From positions 62,001-126,000 of the forward strand of contig NZ_NFKA01000001.1 in the NCBI RefSeq assembly GCF_002160145.1: a stretch of DNA of 64,000 nucleotides. The letters are read 5' to 3'. Position 1 is the stretch's first letter. Every line of letters begins with the position of its first letter. Positions 43,245-51,856 of the stretch are shown piece after piece. The DNA is from Gemmiger sp. An194. Its GTDB lineage: Bacteria > Bacillota > Clostridia > Oscillospirales > Ruminococcaceae. Below the pieces are notes generated by a model. It did no database searches and had not been told where the DNA came from. It saw nothing but the letters and a program-made list of their open reading frames with translations. The translations under genes and the position numbers were made by a program.

Positions 43245-44159
43245 ATGGAGGCCGTATTTGTAAAATCGTCATCGTTTTTGTTGGTGATCCTGCTGGGAGT
43301 GATCTTCCGATCGGTGGGCATCTTCGGAGAAAAGGACCACCGGGTGCTGAGCAATATCGTTTTGAAGATCACCCTGCCCGCGGCGGTGATCACCAGCACC
43401 GCCAACATGGCCTGGCAACCCACGCTGCTGCTGATCCCGGTTCTGTCTCTGATGGCCAACTGGGTGATGATCGGAGTGGGCGCTGCGATGGCCCGGGGAA
43501 AAACCAACCGGGAACGGGTGCTGTATATGGTAAACTGCCCCAGCTGGAACATCGGTGCCTTTGCGCTGCCGTTCCTGCAAAGCTTTCTGGGGGCCGGAGC
43601 CGTGATGGCGGGCTGTCTGTTCGATGTGGGCAACTCCCTGATGTGCACCGGCGGAACCTATGCACTGGTGTCGGTGGTGTGCGGCGGAGAAAAGCCGGAC
43701 CTGAAAAGCGCAGGCAAGAAGCTTCTGTCCTCGGTGCCCTTTGTGACCTACGTTACCATGCTGCTGCTGGTGATCTTTGGGGTCACGGTGCCGCAGACCC
43801 TGCTGGATCTGATCAGCCCCATCGCTGTGGCCAATCCCTTTGTGGCCATGCTGATGGTGGGTGCCATGTTCCGGGTGCAGGCAAAGCCCGCTTATCTGTG
43901 GACGGCGGCCCGTATTCTGGGGGTGCGCCTGGTGCTGGCACTGGTGCTTTCGGTGGGCTGCTATTATCTGGCGCCCTTCTCGCTGGAGGTGCGGCAGGGC
44001 CTGGCGGTCATGGTGTTTGCGCCCATTTCGGTGATCGCCCCCGCCTTTACCGAACGGTGCGGCGGCGACGAGGGCCTGGCCAGCTTCATCAACTCTCTGT
44101 CCATCCTGTTGGGCGTGGTGGGAATGCTGGCGGCCATTCTGGTGCTTGGCGTATTGTAA
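43245..44159 (+). CDS. AEC family transporter (auxin efflux carrier-like)
   Basis: A 304-residue permease with about ten membrane helices in two five-helix halves. The split fold of the AEC superfamily is seen in LSNIVLKITLPAAVITSTANM early and VMVFAPISVIAPAFTERCGGDEGLASFINSLSILLG near the end, each with the broken-helix Pro/Asn. Bacterial relatives carry malate, lactate or other small organic acids. Start ATG behind GGGGGAG; a longer open frame upstream is the reverse of the previous gene's tail codons and not used. Ends in its own strong terminator. Confidence 0.9.
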   Translation: MEAVFVKSSSFLLVILLGVIFRSVGIFGEKDHRVLSNIVLKITLPAAVITSTANMAWQPTLLLIPVLSLMANWVMIGVGAAMARGKTNRERVLYMVNCPSWNIGAFALPFLQSFLGAGAVMAGCLFDVGNSLMCTGGTYALVSVVCGGEKPDLKSAGKKLLSSVPFVTYVTMLLLVIFGVTVPQTLLDLISPIAVANPFVAMLMVGAMFRVQAKPAYLWTAARILGVRLVLALVLSVGCYYLAPFSLEVRQGLAVMVFAPISVIAPAFTERCGGDEGLASFINSLSILLGVVGMLAAILVLGVL

Positions 44160-44178
44160 TTCGGCAGGGTACAAAAAG

Positions 44179-44224
44179 CCCCCGGCGCTCGTGCAGGCTG
44201 CGCGAGCGCCGGGGGTTTATTTTT
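44179..44224. terminator. Terminator between the AEC and phosphatase genes
   Basis: 13-bp perfect stem (44179-44191 with 44203-44215), T-run on both strands; the two genes converge here. Confidence 0.88.
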
Positions 44225-44233
44225 GCGGAAGAA

Positions 44234-44875
44234 TCAGTCATCCGGCTGATCGTCCAGATAGCCGAAGGGCACAATGTCCACGGCCTCCACAATGCCGTCC
44301 CGCATCCAGAGGGTGGTGTCGGTGCGCAGGGTGTAGCCCGCGCCCGGGTCTGCCATCCAGTCCTCGGGCTTGCGCTGGGGCAGGGCCTTCTGGGCCAGCA
44401 TGCTCATGATCACGCCGCCGTGGGTCACACAGGCGGCCTCCTCAGTGCCGGAGCGGATCATGTACTCGAACAGCTTCATCAGGGTCTCGCCGCAGCGCCG
44501 GTGGAACTGGGCGGTGGGCTCTGCGCCCTGGGGCGTGAAGCCGGAGGTGGGGTCCATCCAGCGGGCGAAGTCCGGCTCGTGAACCAGCTCGCTCACCTTG
44601 CGGCCCTCGAACACGCCGAAGCCCGCTTCCCGCAGCTGGTCGATGGCCAGCTTGCGGGCGGCGGGGAAGAGGATGTCTGCGGTCTGGGTGGCACGCAGCA
44701 GGGGCGAGGTGAACACCAGCTGGGGCTGGGGGTATTCAAAACGGCCGCACAGCTCCTCCAGCTGGGCACGGCCCTCATCGCACAGGGGCAGGTCGGTGCC
44801 GCCGCCCACGTACAGTCCGTCCAGATTGCCCTGGGTCAGCCCGTGGCGGATCAGATGCAGGGTAAAGGTCTTCAA
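44234..44875 (-). CDS. Histidine phosphatase family protein
   Basis: A 213-residue phosphoglycerate-mutase-like phosphatase. It opens with the nucleophile motif HLIRHGLTQGN (RHG near residue 10) and later has the second catalytic His in CVTHGGVI (near residue 152), plus SPLLRATQTA (Arg) near 61, the full 2H set. It could be a phosphatase of sugar phosphates, alpha-ribazole phosphate or other; nothing in context decides. The start is a TTG at 44875, right after AGGAGGG; no ATG is correctly placed. Confidence 0.9.
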   Translation of the reverse strand: MKTFTLHLIRHGLTQGNLDGLYVGGGTDLPLCDEGRAQLEELCGRFEYPQPQLVFTSPLLRATQTADILFPAARKLAIDQLREAGFGVFEGRKVSELVHEPDFARWMDPTSGFTPQGAEPTAQFHRRCGETLMKLFEYMIRSGTEEAACVTHGGVIMSMLAQKALPQRKPEDWMADPGAGYTLRTDTTLWMRDGIVEAVDIVPFGYLDDQPDD

Positions 44876-45053
44876 AAAAATCCCTCCTGAAAGCAAAGAA
44901 ATAGTTACAAAATAGTAACATAATACTAAATGGAAAATTCTTGAAACACAATATTTAGAAAAGAACTCCTGATTATTATCATACATCTAGGTGCCAAAGT
45001 CAATATTAGGCAAAACCCACGAAAAAACAAAAAGAATATTGGCGAAATTTGTA

Positions 45054-45095
45054 TTTACAAAGCGTTTTGGTTGTTTTATAATTTACGATACGTAA
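45054..45095 (+). promoter_or_regulatory. Promoter and possible operator of the XRE regulator
   Basis: TTTACA (45054-45059), 17-base spacer, perfect TATAAT (45077-45082). A 13-base palindrome, TTACG-ATA-CGTAA (45083-45095), lies at the expected start of transcription and could be an autorepression site; this last part is inference. Confidence 0.6.
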
Positions 45096-45164
45096 TTGTC
45101 TCTGCGGGCAGACTATGCCAAACGCAGACAGGACGGACTTGCGGAACGAAGAGGTAGATATTGC

Positions 45165-45857
45165 ATGACGACTGAATTTAACCGGATCATTACCCTGCTG
45201 CGCAAAGAGCGGGGCATCACCCAGAAGCAGGCTGCTGCGGACCTGGGTGTATCCCAGGCTTTGCTGTCCCACTACGAGAAGGGCATCCGCGAATGCGGCC
45301 TGGACTTTGTGGTGCGCGTGGCGGAGTATTATGATGTGTCGTGCGATTATCTGCTGGGCCGCAGCCCGGACCGGAACGGTCTGACCCTGCGCGTGGAGGA
45401 TATCCCCAATCCGGACGCCGCGCGGGACAGCATCTATCGCGGCAGCACCCTGCCCACCATGAACAAGAAGCTGATCTCCAACAGCCTGAACATTCTGTAC
45501 GACAAGCTGGGCGCCAGCCAGAACAGCGACCTGATCAGTGAGGTGAGCGGTTATCTGAGCGTGGCGGTGTACAAGATGTTCCGCCTGCTCTATTCCTCCA
45601 ACGCCAAGAATGCCAGCAGTCTGTTCAGCGTGAGCAACGGCCGCTGGAACGGCTATTCCTCCGCCGCCATGGATACCGCCGAGGCCAACGTGGCCGCCAT
45701 CCTGGCCGGGGAAGAGGTGGGCAGCAGCGCCCCCATGAAGGACACCAGCTGCTTTGCCATGACCAGCCAGAGCCTGGAGCAGGATTACCGCCTGTATTCC
45801 GGCAGCCTGATGATGCTGATCAAAAACAGCGAAAAGCGCATCGACAAGCAGAAATAA
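45165..45857 (+). CDS. XRE family helix-turn-helix regulator
   Basis: A 230-residue protein. Residues 4-60 are a lambda-Cro-type helix-turn-helix (LLRKERGITQKQAAADLGVSQALLSHYEKGIRE), followed by VRVAEYYDVSCDYLLGRS, the usual end of this class of XRE domain. The remaining 165 residues are a helical, Ser/Ala/Asn-rich domain with no recognised family, perhaps for oligomerisation or ligand sensing. AAGAGGT precedes the ATG. It has its own promoter with a palindrome at the start point and its own terminator, and stands alone; targets unknown. Confidence 0.88.
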   Translation: MTTEFNRIITLLRKERGITQKQAAADLGVSQALLSHYEKGIRECGLDFVVRVAEYYDVSCDYLLGRSPDRNGLTLRVEDIPNPDAARDSIYRGSTLPTMNKKLISNSLNILYDKLGASQNSDLISEVSGYLSVAVYKMFRLLYSSNAKNASSLFSVSNGRWNGYSSAAMDTAEANVAAILAGEEVGSSAPMKDTSCFAMTSQSLEQDYRLYSGSLMMLIKNSEKRIDKQK

Positions 45858-45867
45858 CCACAAAAGC

Positions 45868-45906
45868 AAAAGACCGGAGCCCTGTGAGGCTTCCGGTCTT
45901 TTTTTG
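45868..45906 (+). terminator. Terminator of the XRE gene
   Basis: 11-bp perfect stem (45868-45878 with 45892-45902) ending in a T-run. Confidence 0.82.
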
Positions 45907-45919
45907 TTTGTCAGTCAGC

Positions 45920-46162
45920 TTACAGCTGGCCGATGGCCTTGCGGCACTCGGCGCAGATGTTGCGGCCGTGAAACTGCATCACGCCCTTGGCCTCACCGCA
46001 GAACACGCAGGCGGGCTGGTACTTCTTCAGAATGATCTCGTCGCCTTCCACGAAGATCTGCAGGGAGGAGTCCTGGTCGATCTCCAGCACCCGGCGCAGC
46101 TCAATGGGCAGCACGATGCGGCCCAGGTTGTCGATCTTGCGGACCATACCTGTGGATTTCAT
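45920..46162 (-). CDS. AbrB/MazE/SpoVT family regulator with Cys4 tail
   Basis: An 80-residue DNA-binding protein. Residues 1-48 form the swapped-hairpin AbrB fold with the typical MKSTGMVRKIDNLGRIVLP start and ELRRVLEI helix. The C-terminal part holds two CxxC pairs (ACVFC and ICAEC), a zinc-ribbon-like extension common in clostridial members of this group. Relatives are transition-state or sporulation regulators. AAAGGAG precedes the ATG. Promoter presumably in the AT-rich 46163-46300 stretch. Confidence 0.93.
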   Translation of the reverse strand: MKSTGMVRKIDNLGRIVLPIELRRVLEIDQDSSLQIFVEGDEIILKKYQPACVFCGEAKGVMQFHGRNICAECRKAIGQL

Positions 46163-46345
46163 AATACGATCTCTCCTTTGATTTGGGATTTTGGGTTTTG
46201 GGAAAAGTCGGTCATGGGAAACAGGCGAACAGGGAATACTCGCCCGTTTGCTTCATTATAAACCACCATGGAAAAATTGTCAATATATGGTAAATAATTG
46301 GAAAATGCTTTTTTCGGGGTCGAAGCCTGCTCCGAAAGGAAAAAA

Positions 46346-46388
46346 AGCGGCCCGTCCGGAGGCCAAACGGCGCGCCCGGACGGGCTGC
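46346..46388 (-). terminator. Terminator of trpS
   Basis: Minus strand: a 13-bp GC-rich stem with one G-T pair (46347-46359 with 46376-46388), followed by seven T. Confidence 0.82.
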
Positions 46389-46403
46389 TTGAAGATACAG
46401 GGG

Positions 46404-47411
46404 TTACAGCTGCAGCATGCCCACTTTTTTGTAGACCTTGCTGACCATACGGTCGGCCATGCGGCTGGCCTTTTCGGCGCCCTCGGCGAGCACGCCGTCC
46501 AGGTACTGCTTGTCGGCCAGGATGCGGGCATATTCCTCCTGGATGGGGCGGAAGGCGTCGATCACGCTGCCGGCCACGGCCTCCTTGAACACGCCGTAGC
46601 CCTGGCCCTCGAACTCCTTCTCGATGGCGGCGAAGTCCTTGCCGGTGAGCACGCTGTAGATGCTCATCAGGTTGGTCACGCCGGGCTTGTCCTCACCGGC
46701 GCGCACGGTACCCTCGCTGTCGGTCACGGCGCGCTTGAACTTGCGCAGGATGGTGTCTGCGTCGTCGGTCATCAGGATGAAGCTGTTGGCGTTGGTGTCG
46801 GACTTGCTCATCTTCTTTTCCGGCTCCTGCAGGCTCATGATCTTGGCGCCGGTCTTGGCGATGTAGGGCTCGGGCAGGGTGAAGGTGGGGCTGTACTGGT
46901 TGTTGAAGCGCTGGGCCACATTGCGGGCCAGCTCCAGGTGCTGCTTCTGGTCCACGCCCACGGGCACCAGGTCCGCGTTGTACACCAGAATGTCCGCCGC
47001 CATCAGCACCGGGTAGGTAAACAGGCCGGCGTTCACGTTATCGGCGTGCTTGGCGCTCTTGTCCTTGAACTGGGTCATGCGGCCCAGCTCACCGAACTGG
47101 GTGTTGCAGGCCAGAATCCAGGAAAGCTCGGCGTGGGCGCGCACATGGCTCTGCACGAACAGCACGCTCTTCTGAGGATCGATGCCGGTGGCCAGCAGCA
47201 TGGCCGCGGCCTCCCGGGTCTGACGGCGCAGGGCCGCGGGGTCCTGCCGCACGGTGATGGCATGCAGGTTCGCCACCATGTACAGGCAGTCGTATTCTTC
47301 CTGTAAAGCGCCCCAGTTGCGCACCGCGCCCACATAGTTGCCCAGGGTAAAGGTACCGGTGGGCTGGATGCCGGACAGGATGCGCTTCTTGCGCTGCATT
47401 TCTTCGCTCAT
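46404..47411 (-). CDS. trpS: Tryptophanyl-tRNA synthetase
   Basis: A 335-residue class I synthetase that charges tRNA-Trp. It has SGIQPTGTFTLGNYVGA (the TIGN-type HIGH motif) near 14-30, the Trp-binding Asp in PVLMAADILVYNADLVPVGVDQ near 128-150, and the KKMSKSD loop near 195. Length and order match the family. The ATG follows GAGGC. The leader is short, so unlike thrS there is no T-box. Its promoter overlaps the region between it and the SGNH-like gene. Confidence 0.97.
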   Translation of the reverse strand: MSEEMQRKKRILSGIQPTGTFTLGNYVGAVRNWGALQEEYDCLYMVANLHAITVRQDPAALRRQTREAAAMLLATGIDPQKSVLFVQSHVRAHAELSWILACNTQFGELGRMTQFKDKSAKHADNVNAGLFTYPVLMAADILVYNADLVPVGVDQKQHLELARNVAQRFNNQYSPTFTLPEPYIAKTGAKIMSLQEPEKKMSKSDTNANSFILMTDDADTILRKFKRAVTDSEGTVRAGEDKPGVTNLMSIYSVLTGKDFAAIEKEFEGQGYGVFKEAVAGSVIDAFRPIQEEYARILADKQYLDGVLAEGAEKASRMADRMVSKVYKKVGMLQL

Positions 47412-47466
47412 TGTTTCTGCCTCATTTCTTTTTAGGCGCCGCAAAACGCCCGTAACTGATACTTGT

Positions 47467-47494
47467 ATTATAGCCGCTGGCTGTGCGCTGTCAA
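47467..47494 (-). promoter_or_regulatory. Promoter of trpS
   Basis: Minus strand: TTGACA (47489-47494), 16-base spacer, TATAAT (47467-47472), just past the stop of the upstream gene. Confidence 0.75.
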
Positions 47495-47497
47495 GCC

Positions 47498-48595
47498 TTA
47501 CTGCGCCAGGCGCAGGGGATTGCCGCTGTCGGCCAGGGCGGCGTCCAGATAATCGGTGTCGATCAGGCCCTCCAGAATGGTGCTCTGGTCGGCCAGCTGC
47601 CGGGTAAGCCGGGCATAGACCCGGTCGCCGCCGTGGTAGCCGTCGATGTACTCGTCGTCACTGGTGTCCGGCATGTAGCTGAAGTCGTAGACCTCGTAGC
47701 CGTAGGGCGCGCACAGCTCGGTGAGGATTTTGGGAATCCAGTCAAAGTAGCCGTAGTTGCCGCTCTCGGCCATCCGCTCGTAAACACTGGGGGCGTAGGG
47801 CGGGATGATGAGCACCACCTGAATGCCCCGGTCGTTGCACCAGGCCAGCAGCCGCTGGACCACCTCGGTGCTGGTGGGATACACGTATTCGGCGTACTCA
47901 AAACGGTTGGTGCCCTTCACAATTCGGTCGAAGGTATCGTGGAAGCCCACGTCGGTGCCCTCCTCCGGGTGATCCAGCAGCCGGCCGTAGCAGTAGCTGC
48001 CGTCCGGATTGAAGCCGCTGCCCCGGCCCACCGCCGCCATACCGTACACATTCGGGTGGGGAGTGAACACATCCAGCAGAGAGTATTTGCCCTCGGCCCA
48101 GCCCCGCATGGCCTCGGACAGGGCGGTCTTGGCGTTAAATTCATAGTGCCCGTAGTCGAAGCCCTCCGGCATACCGCCGGTGCCCACCCAGGCCTGATTG
48201 AAGAAGTACTGATCCATCACCATGATCAGGGTGTCGGGCAGGCTCTCCTCAGGCAGGTTTTCCAGAAAATACTGGAACTCGTTGATGTAGCCGCTGCCGC
48301 CGCCCGCGTTGTAGAAGCTGTCGGTGGTGAAGAATTCGCTGTGGAACTGCATGCTGCGGCTGGTGCCCAGCACCAGCAGATCCGCGGCCTTGCCGCTGGC
48401 CACCAGATGCTTGTAGTAACGGGTGTTGTCCCGGTAGGCAAGGCCCAGGAAGGCGGGCTCGCCGTCCAGCACCATCTGGGCAACCTCCTCCTCGGTGCGC
48501 CATTCGCCGCTGGTGTATACCGCCAGAGCGAACACGCCGCACACTAGGATCACCGGCGCGAGGAACAGCGCCACAACTGCCAAAAATCGTTTCAT
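47498..48595 (-). CDS. SGNH-hydrolase-like secreted acyltransferase partner
   Basis: A 365-residue protein with an N-terminal membrane/signal segment (residues 4-27) and an exported body. VLGTSRSMQFHSEFF (near 75-89) provides the block with the candidate nucleophile Ser, and DEYIDGYHGGDRVYARL near the end provides the D-x-x-H pair of SGNH/AlgX/DltD-type hydrolases. It lies 15 bases after an MBOAT gene on the same strand; such pairs transfer acyl groups, typically acetyl, onto extracellular polysaccharide or teichoic acid. The acceptor is unknown. AAGGAGG precedes the ATG. Confidence 0.82.
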   Translation of the reverse strand: MKRFLAVVALFLAPVILVCGVFALAVYTSGEWRTEEEVAQMVLDGEPAFLGLAYRDNTRYYKHLVASGKAADLLVLGTSRSMQFHSEFFTTDSFYNAGGGSGYINEFQYFLENLPEESLPDTLIMVMDQYFFNQAWVGTGGMPEGFDYGHYEFNAKTALSEAMRGWAEGKYSLLDVFTPHPNVYGMAAVGRGSGFNPDGSYCYGRLLDHPEEGTDVGFHDTFDRIVKGTNRFEYAEYVYPTSTEVVQRLLAWCNDRGIQVVLIIPPYAPSVYERMAESGNYGYFDWIPKILTELCAPYGYEVYDFSYMPDTSDDEYIDGYHGGDRVYARLTRQLADQSTILEGLIDTDYLDAALADSGNPLRLAQ

Positions 48596-48610
48596 AACGG
48601 CCTGTCCTCC

Positions 48611-50017
48611 TTAAAATGCGAAATAAACATTCTGCAGGGTGCCCGCCGCGCCGAAGAACAGGCTGGCAAACACGCACAGATAACAAAGCAGCACCAGCAG
48701 CACCGGCTTCTGCCGCGCCGCCCAGGCCCCGAAGCCCTCCTTGCGGGAAGCCCAGTCGATCCCGGCGGCCAGCAGGGCGAACAGCCCCAGCTGAACCATG
48801 CCGGTGGTGGTGTAACCCAGCTGGGTGAAGCTCTCCTTCAGGTATTGCAGGCTGAAGGGGATGGGCTGGAACAGAGAACGGAGCACGATCTGGGCCTGAT
48901 GCAGGGTGCCGGTGGTAAAGAAGAACCAGCCGATGCTCACCAGAAGGAAGGTGAACAGGCAACCCGCCACCGAGCGCAGCGGGCTGTTTTCGCCCTGATG
49001 CAGCGCGCCCCAGAAGCGGGCGCGGGCTTTTTTGGTGGCCCGGCCGATCAGCAGATAAATGCCGTGCAGCGCGCCCCAGACCAGAAAACCGGCCGTGGCG
49101 CCATGCCATGCGCCGGAAAGCACGAAGGTGACCATGGTGGCCAGAACCAGCACCGGCACACCGTTGCGGCTGCCGCCCAGGGGGATGTAGATGTAGTCCC
49201 GCAGGAAGCTGGAAAGGCTCACATGCCAGCGCCGCCAGAACTCACCAATGCTGCGGGAGAAATAGGGGCTGAGGAAGTTTTCCTCCACCTGCAGGCCCAG
49301 CAGGTTGGCCACGCCGATGGACATCTGGGAGTAGCTGGCAAAGTCGAAGTACAGATACAGGGTGTAGGCCAGCAGCGACCAGACGATGCCCAGGCTGTAG
49401 TAGTATTCCGGCTGGGAAAGCGCGCCCTGGTAGCCGGCCAGCTGGTCCGCCAGGCATTTTTTCAGAAACATGCCCCAGCAAAAGCGCACGCAGCCGGTGT
49501 AGGCCAGCGCCCGGTCAAAGGTCATTGCGGGGGCCTTCAGCTGCGGCAGTAGGCTGCCCGCCCGCTGGATGGGGCCGCTGGCCAGCTGGGGGAAAAAGCC
49601 CACGTAATTGAAGTAGCACAGCGGGCACTTCTCGGCCTGGATGCGGCCCTTGGCCACATCCGCCAGATAGCTGATGGTCTTGAATACATAAAAGCTCAGT
49701 CCCACCGGGGCCACCAGCCCCTCAAACAGGGCGGGGGAGGCCAGCGGCAGGTATTTGTAGGCCGCCAGAGGGGCAAGGCTCAGCAGAATGCCCAGCCACA
49801 TGGCCGCCCGGCCGCCTCCTTTTTGGGTCCACAGGCCGCACAGGTAGCCGGCCAGGCAGATGAGCACCAGGCAGATCACTGCCTTGGTCCCGAACAGCCC
49901 GGCAAAGACAAGGTTTGCCACCGCCAGCAGCCAGGGCCGGGCTTTGGCAGGCAGGGCCCACCAGCCGGCAAACACCAGCGCGCCGAATCCGGCGAAGGAC
50001 AGAGAAAGAAAGTTCAT
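48611..50017 (-). CDS. MBOAT family membrane O-acyltransferase
   Basis: A 468-residue polytopic enzyme of the AlgI/DltB branch. The signature stretch FWRRWHVSLSSFLRDYIYIPLGG is present at about residues 256-278, with the invariant His in SGAWHGATAGFLVWGALHG (about 305-323). It moves an acyl group across the membrane to a secreted carbohydrate. It is first in a two-gene unit with the SGNH-like gene. No dlt genes or alginate genes are beside it, so wall or capsule acetylation is likely, acceptor unknown. Confidence 0.93.
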   Translation of the reverse strand: MNFLSLSFAGFGALVFAGWWALPAKARPWLLAVANLVFAGLFGTKAVICLVLICLAGYLCGLWTQKGGGRAAMWLGILLSLAPLAAYKYLPLASPALFEGLVAPVGLSFYVFKTISYLADVAKGRIQAEKCPLCYFNYVGFFPQLASGPIQRAGSLLPQLKAPAMTFDRALAYTGCVRFCWGMFLKKCLADQLAGYQGALSQPEYYYSLGIVWSLLAYTLYLYFDFASYSQMSIGVANLLGLQVEENFLSPYFSRSIGEFWRRWHVSLSSFLRDYIYIPLGGSRNGVPVLVLATMVTFVLSGAWHGATAGFLVWGALHGIYLLIGRATKKARARFWGALHQGENSPLRSVAGCLFTFLLVSIGWFFFTTGTLHQAQIVLRSLFQPIPFSLQYLKESFTQLGYTTTGMVQLGLFALLAAGIDWASRKEGFGAWAARQKPVLLVLLCYLCVFASLFFGAAGTLQNVYFAF

Positions 50018-50113
50018 GGAAACGCTCCTTTTGCATGGAAAATGCCATTGGGTCTTTTCCTATTATAATAAAAGGGGCAAGGGCTTGTAAAGCGAAGAAG
50101 TTTTGCGGCCAGG

Positions 50114-50142
50114 TTGACAAGCCGATGTGCGCACCTTACAAT
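50114..50142 (+). promoter_or_regulatory. Promoter of gltX
   Basis: TTGACA (50114-50119), 17-base spacer, TACAAT (50137-50142), about 77 bases before the start. Confidence 0.75.
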
Positions 50143-50218
50143 AAACAAGAGAAACAAACCGCCCGGTCCGCGCTGCCTGCCGCCCGGGCGCGTGAGGATA
50201 AAAGGAGTAGAAACGATC

Positions 50219-51670
50219 ATGGCGAACAATACCGTACGCACCCGTTTTGCGCCCAGCCCCACCGGCTACATGCACGTGGGCAACCTGCGCACCGCTCTGT
50301 ATGCCTACCTGAAGGCGAAAAGCAAGGATGGCACCTTCATCCTGCGCATTGAAGACACCGACCAGGAACGCTACGTGGAAGGTGCGGTGGACATCATCTA
50401 CAACACCCTGCGCCAGACCGGCCTGCTGTGGGACGAAGGTCCCGACGTGGGCGGCCCGGTGGGTCCCTATGTGCAGAGCGAGCGCATGGGCATGTTCAAG
50501 GAATATGCCGAGCAGCTGGTGAAGGCCGGTCAGGCCTACTACTGCTTCTGCACCCCCGAGCGTCTGGAGAAGATGCGCGAGGAGCAGAAAGCCGGCGGCG
50601 CCGTGGTGGGTCATTACGACGGCCACTGCCGCAACCTGAGCCAGGCCGAGATCGACGAGAAGCTGGCCGCGGGCGTGCCCTACGTCATCCGCCAGAAGAT
50701 GCCCAAGGAGGGCGTGACCAGCTTTGACGACGTGGTCTACGGTCACATCGAGGTGAACAACGCCGAGCTGGAGGACCAGATCCTCATCAAGACCGACGGC
50801 ATGCCCACCTACAACTTCGCCAACGTGGTGGACGACCATCTGATGGGCATCACCCACGTGATCCGCGGCTCGGAGTATCTGTCCAGCGCGCCCAAGTACA
50901 ACCTGCTGTACCAGGCCTTCGGCTGGGAGGTTCCCACCTACATCCACTGCCCGCCCGTGATGAAGGACGCCCAGAACAAGCTGTCCAAGCGCAACGGCGA
51001 CGCTTCCTATCAGGATCTGGTGGCCAAGGGCTACCTGAGCGAGGCCATTCTGAACTACATCCTGCTGCTGGGCTGGAGCCCCAAGGGCGAGGAGGAGATC
51101 TTCACCCTGGAGGAGATGGTCAAGATTTTCGACGAGTCCGGCATCAGCAAGAGCCCGGCCATCTTTGACCCCCTGAAGCTGCGGGCCATCAACGCGGAGT
51201 ACATCCGCCGCCTGCCCGCCGAGAAGTTCCGCGAAATGGCCGATCCCTGGATCGACCAGGCCGTGCATGTGGACATCGACCGCGACCTGCTCTGCGCTAA
51301 CCTGCAGCCCCGCTGCGAGGTGCTGGGCGAGATTCCCGAGCAGCTGGACTTCTTCGACGCCGTGGTGCCCTACACCACCGACCTGTACACCAACAAGAAG
51401 CAGAAGACCAATCCTGAGACTGCAAAGCAGGCCCTGGAGGCCCTGCTGCCCCTGCTGGAGAACCTGGCGGACTGGAACCGGGATGCCATCTTCGAGGCCT
51501 GCAAGGTGAAGGCCGAGGAGATGGGCGTGAAAAACGGCTGGCTGCTGTTCCCGCTGGGCATCGCCCTGTCCGGCAAGCAGCGCACCCCCGGCGGCGGCAC
51601 CGATCTGGCCGCCATGATGGGCCGCGAGGAGACCGTCAAGCGCATCCGCGCCGCTCTGGAGCTGCTGTAA
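50219..51670 (+). CDS. gltX: Glutamyl-tRNA synthetase
   Basis: A 483-residue class I synthetase. HIGH-type motif RFAPSPTGYMHVGNLRTALY at 8-27, KMSKS-type motif KLSKRNGDASY near 255-265, and the C-terminal anticodon-binding helical domain. The length is that of the bacterial non-discriminating or discriminating GluRS; which one cannot be told here. AAAGGAG precedes the ATG. Monocistronic with two terminators behind it. Without a GlnRS in the window, Glu-tRNA-Gln formation is possible but unshown. Confidence 0.96.
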   Translation: MANNTVRTRFAPSPTGYMHVGNLRTALYAYLKAKSKDGTFILRIEDTDQERYVEGAVDIIYNTLRQTGLLWDEGPDVGGPVGPYVQSERMGMFKEYAEQLVKAGQAYYCFCTPERLEKMREEQKAGGAVVGHYDGHCRNLSQAEIDEKLAAGVPYVIRQKMPKEGVTSFDDVVYGHIEVNNAELEDQILIKTDGMPTYNFANVVDDHLMGITHVIRGSEYLSSAPKYNLLYQAFGWEVPTYIHCPPVMKDAQNKLSKRNGDASYQDLVAKGYLSEAILNYILLLGWSPKGEEEIFTLEEMVKIFDESGISKSPAIFDPLKLRAINAEYIRRLPAEKFREMADPWIDQAVHVDIDRDLLCANLQPRCEVLGEIPEQLDFFDAVVPYTTDLYTNKKQKTNPETAKQALEALLPLLENLADWNRDAIFEACKVKAEEMGVKNGWLLFPLGIALSGKQRTPGGGTDLAAMMGREETVKRIRAALELL

Positions 51671-51680
51671 CCCTGTCTGC

Positions 51681-51719
51681 AAACCGCCCTGCCCGGAGTT
51701 CCGGGCAGGGCGGTTTTTG
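51681..51719 (+). terminator. Terminator of gltX
   Basis: Perfect 16-bp GC-rich stem (51681-51696 with 51701-51716), AGTT loop, T-run. Confidence 0.92.
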
Positions 51720-51746
51720 TTTGTTTCTGCCCCTTTTTGAAAAAGC

Positions 51747-51783
51747 AAGGCCCTGCGGCAAAAAATGCCGCGGGGCCTTTTTA
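51747..51783 (+). terminator. Second, tandem terminator behind gltX
   Basis: AAGGCCC.GCGGCA pairing with TGCCGC.GGGCCTT (about 13 bp), then a T-run, 30 bases after the first. Confidence 0.8.
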
Positions 51784-51856
51784 TACTGATTCTATGCAGG
51801 TCCGGGGCGGATTATGTCCCGGCGGCAAAAATCAGAAAAAAACGAGGTGGAATGTT

